Assembly (NCBI GenBank): GCA_946056455.1
Contig: CAMGJS010000021.1
Span: forward strand, 1-10,039
Length of the DNA: 10,039 nucleotides
Source of the DNA: an uncultured Clostridia bacterium
GTDB taxonomy: Bacteria > Bacillota > Clostridia > Oscillospirales > Ruminococcaceae
Direction of reading: 5' to 3'
The position numbers and the translations under genes are program-made. The notes beneath the pieces are model-generated. The model had not been told where the DNA came from. It did not search any database and worked only from the letters and a program-made list of their open reading frames with translations. Numbering within the stretch: position 1 is the stretch's first letter; each line of letters starts with the position of its first letter. Of this stretch, positions 1-8,468 are shown in pieces.

Positions 1-1
1 G

Positions 2-1354
<1,353 letters not shown>

Positions 1355-1357
1355 CTG

Positions 1358-1392
1358 AAAAGGGTATCGTGGAAACGATACCCTTTTGTTTT
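1358..1392 (+). terminator. Intrinsic terminator after purA
   Basis: A perfect 13-base-pair inverted repeat (arms 1358-1370 and 1375-1387) encloses a GGAA tetraloop of the GNRA type and runs into TTTTGTTTT. It begins four bases after the purA stop codon and separates purA from the downstream genes. The A-rich left arm pairs with the T-rich right arm, so some activity on the other strand is also possible, but no convergent gene is present. Confidence 0.92.
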
Positions 1393-1465
1393 GTCCTCTT
1401 GCAAGGGAGGGTTTGCTGACGGCAAAACAAAAAATAAAAGCACTTTGAAAGAACGCTCAAAACAC

Positions 1466-1494
1466 TTGCAAAAAAAGCTCATATATGATATAGT
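1466..1494 (+). promoter_or_regulatory. Predicted sigma-A promoter for the lipoprotein/two-component operon
   Basis: TTGCAA at 1466-1471 and TATAGT at 1489-1494 are separated by 17 bases, close to the housekeeping consensus. A second -10-like hexamer, TATAAT at 1496-1501, lies just downstream but has no matching -35 at proper spacing. The predicted transcript start near 1500-1502 gives a leader of about 33 bases before the TTG start at 1534. It is the only convincing promoter seen between the purA terminator and the end of the window. The surrounding DNA (1481-1510) is very AT-rich, so chance matches are a concern. Confidence 0.6.
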
Positions 1495-1520
1495 ATATAA
1501 TGTATATGTATGCGTAGAAA

Positions 1521-1528
1521 AGGGGGAG
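1521..1528 (+). promoter_or_regulatory. Ribosome binding site that places the lipoprotein start at TTG 1534
   Basis: AGGGGGAG lies five bases before the TTG at 1534. The upstream in-frame ATG at 1510 has only AT-rich DNA before it and would sit within about ten bases of the predicted transcript start. The TTG start also gives a compact lipoprotein signal peptide, so it is preferred. Confidence 0.7.
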
Positions 1529-1533
1529 CGTTT

Positions 1534-2847
1534 TTGAAAAAAAGAATTTTTTTGCTTATCGCTTTATGCTCCCTTATGCTTTCGGGTTGCGTTTCCATAA
1601 ACGGAGTTGAAAGCCTGCTCCAACCGCCCGAGCCCAGCGGAGAGCAGACGCAGATAAAGCAGGCTCTTATGAGCGCTGTGGGCAAGAATATCAAGCTGAG
1701 ATATCCGCGACTCGGCGATTATCGTTCTGCTTTTTTAATTGCGGATATTGACGATGAGCCCACGGACGAGGCTATTGTTTTTTATGAAAAAACGGGGATA
1801 AGCAATTCGGACGGAAGATTGCGCGTTGCCGTTCTTGACAAAAAGGACGATAAATGGACGGCTGTTTATGATATGTCGGGAATGGGTTCCGATGTTGAAA
1901 GAGTGAGGATAGAATATTTAGGAGCACAAAAGGAACCGACAGTTCTCATAGGATACTCCTTTGCGGGAAATATGGGAAAGGTTGTCACGGGGTATAAATA
2001 CCTTGACGGTCAGTTTCTGGAAACTCTTCATTTCAGTTATCTCAATCTTGAAATAACCGACCTTGACAATAACGGCGAGAATGAAATATCCCTTCTTACC
2101 GCCGAGGGAACTATCAAGGTGTGCAGTGCGACCTCCGACGGCTTTCAGTTCTCTGAAACTGTGGTTGAAAGGGGAACGGACGGCGGATATGCAAAGGTGA
2201 CAAACGCCCTGCTACCCGACGGAAGAAACGCTCTTTATGTTGACACGGCTTATTCGGACGGCATGACGGCTACGCAGGTGATATACAGTCAGAACGGTTT
2301 TCTTAAAAACCCCGTATACACCTTGCAGACGACCACAACTGCCAATACTATGGTGAAAACGATGCGACCGACGGGGTATGCGTCCGTTGATGTTGACGGG
2401 GACGGCGTTGTGGAGATACCGATGCCCGTTATTATGACAGGCTATGAAAACGAGGACAGCGGTTCGTGGCTATATCTTACAGAGTGGTATGTGTTCAACC
2501 CGTCGACCTTAAAGCTTGACAAGAAAAACATAGGATACTACAACATATCGGACGGCTATTGCTTTATGATGCCGAGCAGATGGACGGGTTCTGTAACTGT
2601 CAAGAGGGATATTGCAAAGAACGAGATAGTCTTTTATAAATACGAGGGCGACATATACGGCGATATGAAAGAGCTTATGAGGATATGCGTTGTAAGAAAA
2701 AGCGATGTCGCCGAAAAGCTTTCAGAGGGGTATATTGCAATAAAGGAAAGCGCTCAGATGGAATATCTTGTGAAGATTTCAGACGATAAATCCGAGCCTC
2801 TTGTTCCGACGGAGAGCGAAGTGCTTTATAACTTTAACCTTGTATGA
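1534..2847 (+). CDS. Predicted lipoprotein with Asp-rich FG-GAP/VCBS-like motifs, upstream of a two-component system
   Basis: No named family was recognised. From the TTG start the protein has 437 residues and begins with a lysine/arginine pair, a hydrophobic stretch and the lipobox LSGC, giving a lipidated Cys19 and an outer-membrane-leaflet anchor on the cytoplasmic membrane. The mature part is predicted extracellular. Three spaced Asp-rich segments, ADIDDEPTDEAIVF (about 70-83), TDLDNNGENEISL (175-187) and VDVDGDGVVEIPM (285-297), each followed by a hydrophobic beta-like run, resemble the calcium-binding loops of FG-GAP/VCBS beta-propeller blades. It may therefore bind a metal or fold as a partial propeller. 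It is 15 bases upstream of a response regulator gene, which suggests a sensory accessory or a target of that system; that role is inference. A longer version from ATG 1510 would add eight residues and is less likely. Confidence 0.8.
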   Translation: MKKRIFLLIALCSLMLSGCVSINGVESLLQPPEPSGEQTQIKQALMSAVGKNIKLRYPRLGDYRSAFLIADIDDEPTDEAIVFYEKTGISNSDGRLRVAVLDKKDDKWTAVYDMSGMGSDVERVRIEYLGAQKEPTVLIGYSFAGNMGKVVTGYKYLDGQFLETLHFSYLNLEITDLDNNGENEISLLTAEGTIKVCSATSDGFQFSETVVERGTDGGYAKVTNALLPDGRNALYVDTAYSDGMTATQVIYSQNGFLKNPVYTLQTTTTANTMVKTMRPTGYASVDVDGDGVVEIPMPVIMTGYENEDSGSWLYLTEWYVFNPSTLKLDKKNIGYYNISDGYCFMMPSRWTGSVTVKRDIAKNEIVFYKYEGDIYGDMKELMRICVVRKSDVAEKLSEGYIAIKESAQMEYLVKISDDKSEPLVPTESEVLYNFNLV

Positions 2848-2862
2848 TTTGGAGGATTTTAT

Positions 2863-3585
2863 ATGAAAAGAATACTTGTATGCGAGGACGAAGATGTTAT
2901 CCGCGAATTTGTGGTAATAAACCTTAAAAGAGCGGGTTATGATGTTGTGGATGTAAACTGCGGAGAAGAGGCTATACGAGTTTTCAACAGCGAAAACGGC
3001 AGGTTTGATGTCGCTCTTTTAGACATTATGATGCCCGGTATCGACGGCTTTCAGGTGTGCAAGGCTCTCCGTGAAAAAAGCTCAAGAATGGGTATAATAA
3101 TGCTTACTGCAAAGACAAGAGAGATTGACAAGGTATCGGGGCTTATGATAGGCGCCGACGATTACATAACAAAGCCTTTTTCTCCCTCGGAACTGACAGC
3201 GAGAGTTGACGCCGTTTATCGCAGGGTATGTATAAGTCTTGAATCGGGAACTCCGCAGAAGGAAGAGGAGAAAAAGCTTGTATCGGGACCTTTTAAGCTT
3301 GATGTCAAGAGCAGGTGCATAATAAAGAATGATGTTCCCATTGAGCTGACGCAGGTGGAATATCAGATACTTGAATACTTCTTTGAAAATCAGAACATTG
3401 CCCTTGACAGAAAAAGCATTTTAAGGCATATATGGGGCGACGGATATTTCGGCGACGACAAGATTGTCGATGTAAACATAAGAAGAATAAGAATGAAGAT
3501 AGAGGACGAGCCCTCAAACCCGAAGTACCTTGTGACGATATGGGGCTTCGGATACAGATGGGGCGACGGCACACAAAAGGTTTAA
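2863..3585 (+). CDS. OmpR/PhoB-family response regulator
   Basis: DNA-binding response regulator of 240 residues. The receiver domain (about 1-120) has the acidic pair Glu8/Asp9, the phospho-acceptor Asp54 in LLDIMMPGIDG, Thr82, the switch aromatic Tyr101, and Lys104 in TKPF, so phosphorylation chemistry looks intact. After a short charged linker (about 130-139), a winged-helix effector domain spans 140-236, with the ELTQVEYQIL helix, VDVNIRRIRMKIE recognition helix region and the terminal IWGFGYRW hairpin typical of the family. It starts six bases after GGAGGA (2851-2856). It sits between the lipoprotein gene and the histidine kinase gene, 12 bases before the latter, so it is the cognate partner of that kinase. 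The target genes cannot be told from the sequence; names such as phoP would be guesses. Confidence 0.95.
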   Translation: MKRILVCEDEDVIREFVVINLKRAGYDVVDVNCGEEAIRVFNSENGRFDVALLDIMMPGIDGFQVCKALREKSSRMGIIMLTAKTREIDKVSGLMIGADDYITKPFSPSELTARVDAVYRRVCISLESGTPQKEEEKKLVSGPFKLDVKSRCIIKNDVPIELTQVEYQILEYFFENQNIALDRKSILRHIWGDGYFGDDKIVDVNIRRIRMKIEDEPSNPKYLVTIWGFGYRWGDGTQKV

Positions 3586-3597
3586 GGAGGACAGGCT

Positions 3598-5004
3598 ATG
3601 TCGGCAAAGCGAAGTATCACAAGACGCTGGCTTATAAATAATCTCGGCGTTATCACGGCGATACTCACCGTTCTTGTAATAGTCTTTGCCACAACTATCC
3701 ACACCTACTACTACTCGGCGGCAAGGCAGTATATCTCGTCAAGGCTTACTGTTCTTGTCAACACCTTTACAAGATATTCTCAGAACGCAAACCTTAACTT
3801 TGACACCGAAATGAGAAATATGGTCGAGACCTTTTCGGACAAGGACAAAATGGAGCTTATGGTCATTGACGACAGAGGAAATGTGATGATAACCTCGTCG
3901 GGATTTTCTCCGCAAAAAAATATCGTGATGAAGGATTACACCGAGGCGTTGCTTTCGCCGAACAATTCGGGATATTATATCGGAAGCGACGGCAACGGCG
4001 GAAAGATAATGGCGGTATGCGCCGTTTTCAGCGGAATAAACAGCGATTACAGCGCACTGAGAATGGTTGTTTCTCTTTCAAATATCGACAGGCAGATAAC
4101 AGTTTATGTTATTATTGCAATAGTGATAAGTCTTATCATTATCAGCCTTGTTATGCTTTCGGGACTTTACTTTATAAAGTCGATAGTTATACCCGTAAGG
4201 CAGATAGGAGCAACGGCAGGCAGGTTTGCAAAGGGCGATTTTTCATCGAGAATACCCAAAAAAAGCGACGATGAAATAGGCGAGCTTTGCGACACTGTAA
4301 ACTATATGGCGGACGAGCTTTCAAACGCTGAGGCTTTGAAGAATGAGTTTATTTCAAGCGTTTCCCACGAACTGAGAACTCCCCTGACGGCGATAAAGGG
4401 CTGGGCGGAAACCTTATGCGAGGTTGACGACGAGGAAACCTTCAAAAAGGGTATGAGGGTTATTTCAAACGAGTCGGAAAGGCTTTCGGAGATGGTTGAG
4501 GAGCTCCTTGACTTTTCAAGAATGCAGAACGGCAAGCTCGCGTTGCAGAAAGCGAAGATGGATGTCTTGGCGGAGCTTGGCGAGGCGGTGCTCATATATG
4601 AAGAAAGAGCGAAGAAAACGGGCGTTAAGATAATATACAACGAGCCTGAAACCTTGCCCATAGTTTTCGGCGACAGAAACCGCATAAAGCAGGTTTTCAT
4701 AAATGTTATCGACAACGCGGTGAAATATTCGGGCGAGGGCAAAACGGTGGGCATTGAAGCCTTTGAGGACGAGGACGGAAATGCTGTTGTCACAATATCG
4801 GATAACGGATGCGGAATATCGGAAAAGGATCTGCCGAGAATAAAGACAAAGTTCTATAAGGCGAACAATACTGTGAAGGGCTCGGGAATAGGTCTTGCCG
4901 TGGCGGACGAGATAATTGAAATGCACGGCGGAACACTTGACATTTCAAGCGTTCTGGGCGAGGGAACAACGGTTGAGATAACGCTCCCACCCTGTGAAAT
5001 ATAA
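3598..5004 (+). CDS. Membrane sensor histidine kinase (HAMP-HisKA-HATPase)
   Basis: Sensor kinase of 468 residues, partner of the preceding regulator. Domains in order: TM1 at about 14-33; an extracytoplasmic sensor of about 130 residues with a PAS/Cache-like strand pattern (MELMVIDDRGNVMITS at 85-100); TM2 at about 168-194; HAMP at about 195-245; HisKA with phospho-acceptor His257 in SHELRTPL; and HATPase_c with the N box around Asn369/Asn373, the G1 box DNGCGI (402-407), an F-box-like KFYK and the G2 box GSGIGLAV (428-435). All catalytic boxes look intact, and the residues after His257 (ELRT) fit a kinase that also has phosphatase activity. The ATG follows AAGGAGG (3584-3590), which overlaps the regulator's stop codon, implying tight co-translation. 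The signal is unknown; the upstream lipoprotein is a candidate extracellular partner. Confidence 0.95.
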   Translation: MSAKRSITRRWLINNLGVITAILTVLVIVFATTIHTYYYSAARQYISSRLTVLVNTFTRYSQNANLNFDTEMRNMVETFSDKDKMELMVIDDRGNVMITSSGFSPQKNIVMKDYTEALLSPNNSGYYIGSDGNGGKIMAVCAVFSGINSDYSALRMVVSLSNIDRQITVYVIIAIVISLIIISLVMLSGLYFIKSIVIPVRQIGATAGRFAKGDFSSRIPKKSDDEIGELCDTVNYMADELSNAEALKNEFISSVSHELRTPLTAIKGWAETLCEVDDEETFKKGMRVISNESERLSEMVEELLDFSRMQNGKLALQKAKMDVLAELGEAVLIYEERAKKTGVKIIYNEPETLPIVFGDRNRIKQVFINVIDNAVKYSGEGKTVGIEAFEDEDGNAVVTISDNGCGISEKDLPRIKTKFYKANNTVKGSGIGLAVADEIIEMHGGTLDISSVLGEGTTVEITLPPCEI

Positions 5005-5022
5005 ATTGAAAAGAGAGAAAAA

Positions 5023-6039
5023 ATGAGTAAGAAAAATTCAAAGGAAAAATTCAAATCAAAAATCGGCGGACAGGCTCTTATCGAGGGAATAATGATGCGC
5101 GGAATAGGCAAGTCCGCAATGGCTTGCAGACTGCCGAGCGGAGAGATCGATGTGGAAGTATGGGATAACAAAAACGGCAAGAACGCTCCGTGGTATACGA
5201 AAGTTCCGCTGATAAGAGGTTGCGTCAATATGGTCATCTCTCTTGCGGACGGCTACAAGTGCCTTACAAAATCAATGGAAAAGCAGGGCGAAAGCTATGA
5301 GGCGGAGTCGGAAACGAAGTTTGAAAAATGGCTTGAAGAAAAACTCGGCGACAAGCTTATGCCCGTTATGACGGTGATAGCCTCCATACTCGGAGTGGGA
5401 CTTACGCTTGTGCTGTTTTTATGGTTGCCCAGCTTTCTTTCTGAATTTTTAAGACCTGTTGTTTCGGGAATACCATACGAAACGCTGAAAGCGGCGGCTG
5501 AAACGGGAGAACAGCTTGACATTCCCTCTTATGTCACACCCGTTATGGTAGCGTTTGAGGGTATCATAAAGCTGTTGATATTTGTGCTGTATCTTTATTT
5601 CACCTCAAAAATGGCTGATATGCGCACAATGTATAAATATCACGGCGCGGAGCATAAAACTATTGCCTGCTATGAGGCGGGCGAGGAGCTTACCGTTGAG
5701 AATATAAAAAAGCACACAAGATTTCATAAAAGATGCGGAACAAGCTTTCTTGTGCTGACGCTTATTGTGAGCGTCATTGCAGGCTCGTTCATAAAATATG
5801 ATAATGTCGTTCAGCGAATGGGGTACAGAATTCTGCTTTTGCCGATAATTGTGGGAGTATCTTATGAACTGATAAAGCTTGCGGGAAGATATGATAATGT
5901 ACTGACGGCGATAATTTCCGCCCCTGGATTATGGCTTCAACGAATTACCACAAACGAGCCCGACGACAAGCAGATTGAATGTGCAATAGAGGCGTTAAAG
6001 CCCTGTATCCCCGAAAATAAGGAAGATGACAAGTGGTAA
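5023..6039 (+). CDS. DUF1385 (YqhQ-like) integral membrane protein
   Basis: Member of the DUF1385 family, whose biochemical function I do not know to be established. Recognised by GGQALIEGIMMRG at 15-27, YHGAEHKTIACYEAG at 206-220 and HKRCGTSF at 235-242. Hydrophobic segments at about 113-139, 173-195, 242-257 and 270-287 indicate four membrane spans, with a soluble N-terminal domain. His207, Glu210, His211, His231, His235 and Cys238 cluster between the second and third spans and could form a metal or catalytic site; this is inference. The ribosome site is weak (GAGAG at 5013-5017) compared with the genes around it, so it may rely on readthrough from the kinase gene 18 bases upstream. Its stop codon lies within the prmC start region. 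DUF1385 next to prmC is a common Firmicute arrangement. Confidence 0.93.
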   Translation: MSKKNSKEKFKSKIGGQALIEGIMMRGIGKSAMACRLPSGEIDVEVWDNKNGKNAPWYTKVPLIRGCVNMVISLADGYKCLTKSMEKQGESYEAESETKFEKWLEEKLGDKLMPVMTVIASILGVGLTLVLFLWLPSFLSEFLRPVVSGIPYETLKAAAETGEQLDIPSYVTPVMVAFEGIIKLLIFVLYLYFTSKMADMRTMYKYHGAEHKTIACYEAGEELTVENIKKHTRFHKRCGTSFLVLTLIVSVIAGSFIKYDNVVQRMGYRILLLPIIVGVSYELIKLAGRYDNVLTAIISAPGLWLQRITTNEPDDKQIECAIEALKPCIPENKEDDKW

Positions 6040-6809
6040 TCGACAGAGAGCTTTTAAGGCTTGTAAAAAAAAATATCCCGTCGGATTTTGAGGCAAGACA
6101 GCTTTGCGAATATCTTATAAAAAACGGCATTGAGGATAAGGCGGAGGAATTGTCCCTTAAAAGAAAATCGGGGTATCCGTTGCAGTATATAATAGGCGAG
6201 TGGGACTTTTTCGGGCGGACATTCAAAGTCGGCGAGGGAGTGTTAATTCCAAGGGCGGACACCGAAACGCTCATTGAAACGGTGCTCTCGACAGACTGCA
6301 AAAAGAGCGTTATTTGTGACCTTTGCAGTGGGAGCGGTTGTATAGCGATAACGCTTGAAAAGGAAACGGGTGCGAAAGTATACGCCTTGGAAAAATCAGA
6401 AAAAGCCTTCGGATTTTTAAAAGAGAATGTTACGCTCAATAATTCCTCGGTTGAATGTGTTTTCGGGGACATTTTTGACGAGAGCGTTAAGGACAGCGTT
6501 CCTAAAACGGACATAATAGTATGCAATCCGCCCTATCTTACAAGAGATGATATGAACGCTTTGCAGACGGAGGTTTCTTTTGAACCGAAAGAAGCTCTTT
6601 TTGGCGGAGAGGACGGACTTTTGTTCTATCGCAGGGTGACTTCATTCTGGAAAGAAAAAATACAAGACGGCGGATATATTTTCTATGAAATAGGAAAAGG
6701 ACAAGAAAAGCAGGTTTCTGAAATTCTTATGGAAAACGGCTTTGAAGATATAAAATATCAAGAGGATTTATGTAAAATCATCAGGGTAGTATATGCCCGA
6801 AAGAAATAG
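6033..6809 (+). CDS. prmC: Release factor glutamine N5-methyltransferase
   Basis: Transfers a methyl group from S-adenosylmethionine to the glutamine of the GGQ motif of RF1 and RF2, raising translation termination efficiency. The protein has 258 residues: an N-terminal helical domain (about 1-75) that contacts the release factor, then a Rossmann methyltransferase domain with the SAM-binding motif DLCSGSGCIAI at 96-106 and the hallmark NPPY at 165-168, which holds the substrate amide. LQYIIGEWDFFGR (50-62) and IPRADTE (72-78) are the usual PrmC signatures. The start is GTG at 6033, seven bases after AAGGAAG, and it overlaps the end of the DUF1385 gene by seven bases, so the two are translationally coupled. 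The frequent partner gene prfA is not next to it; recA follows instead. Confidence 0.94.
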   Translation: MVIDRELLRLVKKNIPSDFEARQLCEYLIKNGIEDKAEELSLKRKSGYPLQYIIGEWDFFGRTFKVGEGVLIPRADTETLIETVLSTDCKKSVICDLCSGSGCIAITLEKETGAKVYALEKSEKAFGFLKENVTLNNSSVECVFGDIFDESVKDSVPKTDIIVCNPPYLTRDDMNALQTEVSFEPKEALFGGEDGLLFYRRVTSFWKEKIQDGGYIFYEIGKGQEKQVSEILMENGFEDIKYQEDLCKIIRVVYARKK

Positions 6810-6821
6810 GAGGACAATATT

Positions 6822-8009
6822 ATGGCAATCGAAAAGAAAAAGGAAAAAAAGGCAGCTCCCGCCGCTATGCCGCAGACAGCGGAGGAAAAGAAAAAGGCTA
6901 TTGATACAGCTATTGCGCAGATAGAAAAGCAGTACGGCGCAGGAGCGGTTATGCGACTCGGCGCAACAAAGACGATGAATGTGGACGCTATCCCCACGGG
7001 CTCTATGATGCTTGATATGGCTCTCGGAATAGGCGGTGTTCCGAAGGGAAGAATTGTTGAAATATACGGACCTGAAAGCTCGGGTAAAACTACCGTTGCT
7101 TTGTCTGTTGTATCGCAGGCGCAGAAGCTTGGCGGAGAGGTTGCGTTTATAGATGTTGAACACGCCCTTGACCCCGAATATGCAAAGCTTCTTGGCGTAA
7201 ACATTGACAATATGCTTGTTTCTCAGCCCGATTCGGGCGAGCAGGCTCTTGAAATTATGGAGGCTCTTGTGCGCTCAAACGCTATTGATGTTATCGTTCT
7301 CGACTCTGTTGCGGCAATGGTAACAAAGGCGGAAATCGACGGCGAAATGGGCGATACTCATGTGGGACTTCTTGCAAGGCTTATGTCCCAGGCGATGAGA
7401 AAGCTCACAGCGGCTATTTCAAAGTCGAACTGCGTTGCTATTTTTATTAACCAGGTGCGTGAAAAGATAGGAGTAATGTACGGCAACCCCGAAACGACAA
7501 CGGGCGGTAGGGCGCTTAAATTCTACAGCTCGGTGAGAATTGAAGTCCGCAGAGGAGAGGCACTCAAATCGGGCAGTGAAATTATCGGAAACAGAACAAA
7601 GTGCAAGGTAGTAAAGAACAAGGTTTCTCCTCCGTTTAAGGAATGTGAATTCGATATTATCTACGGCGAGGGAATATCGAGAGTGGGCGAGGTATTAGAC
7701 CTTGCCGTCGACCTGGGAATTGTCCAGAAGGGCGGAGCGTGGTTCAGCTACGGCGACAAGAAACTTGGTCAGGGCAGAGATAACTCAAAGGAATTCTTAA
7801 AGCAGAACCCTGAAATTATGCAGGAAATTGAAGACAAGATTATGGAGTCCAAGGACAAGATAACGATGACTTCGGCAAAGTCTAAAAAGACAGAGGCTGT
7901 CAAGGCGGCGGCAGAGGCGGCTAAGAAGTCGGCTCAGTCAACGGCGGATATTGTAGCCGACACTGAGGACGATTTTGAAGAATTCAACCCTGCGGACGAT
8001 GATGAATAA
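6822..8009 (+). CDS. recA: Recombinase RecA
   Basis: ATP-dependent strand-exchange protein of homologous recombination, also the co-protease that triggers LexA self-cleavage. Of 395 residues: Walker A GPESSGKT at 83-90, catalytic Glu113 in DVEHALDP, Walker B VIVLDS with Asp161, L1 around [16 protein letters not shown] (171-186), and DNA-binding L2 from [20 protein letters not shown] (210-229). No intein is present. Compared with E. coli RecA the Walker A lies 17 residues further in, owing to a Lys/Ala-rich N-terminal extension (about 4-25). The C-terminus has an Ala/Lys-rich linker (352-378) and an acidic tail (379-395), which in E. coli RecA is autoinhibitory. The start is supported by AGGAGG at 6808-6813, eight bases before ATG. 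No SOS box was seen upstream. The end of the gene overlaps recX. Confidence 0.98.
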   Translation: MAIEKKKEKKAAPAAMPQTAEEKKKAIDTAIAQIEKQYGAGAVMRLGATKTMNVDAIPTGSMMLDMALGIGGVPKGRIVEIYGPESSGKTTVALSVVSQAQKLGGEVAFIDVEHALDPEYAKLLGVNIDNMLVSQPDSGEQALEIMEALVRSNAIDVIVLDSVAAMVTKAEIDGEMGDTHVGLLARLMSQAMRKLTAAISKSNCVAIFINQVREKIGVMYGNPETTTGGRALKFYSSVRIEVRRGEALKSGSEIIGNRTKCKVVKNKVSPPFKECEFDIIYGEGISRVGEVLDLAVDLGIVQKGGAWFSYGDKKLGQGRDNSKEFLKQNPEIMQEIEDKIMESKDKITMTSAKSKKTEAVKAAAEAAKKSAQSTADIVADTEDDFEEFNPADDDE

Positions 8010-8454
8010 TCCCGAATACAAACGCGCAAAGGAACGCGCTCTTTACATACTCGAACAAAGAGACCATTCTTATTCGGAGCTTTACTCAAAGCTTGAAAAG
8101 AATTACAGTGAAGAAGTATGCTTTGCCGTTTGCGACAAGATGACCGAGATAGGTCTTATCAATGACGCTCTTTATGCAGAAAAGCTTGCAAAATATTATT
8201 TCACCGTTAAAAAATACGGGAAGTACCGAGCCTTTTCGGAGATGAGAAGAAAAGGTCTTGACGATGAGGACATAGAAAACGCAAGCGAGGAATATCTTTC
8301 GGATATGACGGAGCGGATAAGGGAAATAATAGAGAAGAAATACCTTAAATATCTCTCGGACGAAAAGGGTATTACCAAAACAAAAAACGCTCTTGTGCGA
8401 CTTGGATATTCCTATGACGACATAAACAGCGTTATGGAAGAATTTTATGAATAA
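7999..8454 (+). CDS. recX: Regulatory protein RecX
   Basis: Small helical protein of about 151 residues that binds RecA filaments and modulates their growth. It shows the RecX pattern of repeated three-helix units: [20 protein letters not shown] near the N-terminus, then [39 protein letters not shown], the typical central repeat, and [21 protein letters not shown] at the C-terminus. Identity is supported strongly by its position directly after recA. The start is uncertain: tandem ATGs at 7999 and 8002 overlap the recA stop and suit translational coupling, although no clear ribosome site precedes them. A TTG at 7975 lies five bases after GAGGA and would add eight residues. I chose 7999 because an ATG near the recA stop is the common arrangement. 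Confidence 0.88.
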   Translation: MMNNPEYKRAKERALYILEQRDHSYSELYSKLEKNYSEEVCFAVCDKMTEIGLINDALYAEKLAKYYFTVKKYGKYRAFSEMRRKGLDDEDIENASEEYLSDMTERIREIIEKKYLKYLSDEKGITKTKNALVRLGYSYDDINSVMEEFYE

Positions 8455-8468
8455 AGGGGACTTTAAAG

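Noticed and set aside
1399..1434. CTTGCAAG palindrome and a TTTGC...GCAAA hairpin in the gap after the purA terminator
   Set aside because: Stems are only four to five pairs, no T-run follows on either strand, and there is no link to a known riboswitch or operator.
1481..1510. AT-rich CATATA...TATATG inverted repeat over the promoter, possibly an operator
   Set aside because: The match is limited to six bases at the ends in a run of alternating A and T, which is expected by chance; OmpR-type regulators usually bind direct repeats.
4302..5237. Overlapping minus-strand open frames opposite the kinase and DUF1385 genes
   Set aside because: Serine- and phenylalanine-rich translations typical of antisense shadows of Glu/Lys-rich genes; no ribosome sites or family signatures.
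6614..6626. CGGAC-TTTT-GTTC, a near match to the Gram-positive LexA box, about 200 bases before recA
   Set aside because: Imperfect in both halves and located in the conserved EDGLLFYR coding segment of prmC, far from recA; best explained by coding.
7975..8001. TTG 7975 as the recX start
   Set aside because: A GAGGA lies just upstream, but the added residues do not resemble RecX and fall in the recA acidic-tail coding region; an ATG at 7999 or 8002 is preferred, with moderate certainty.
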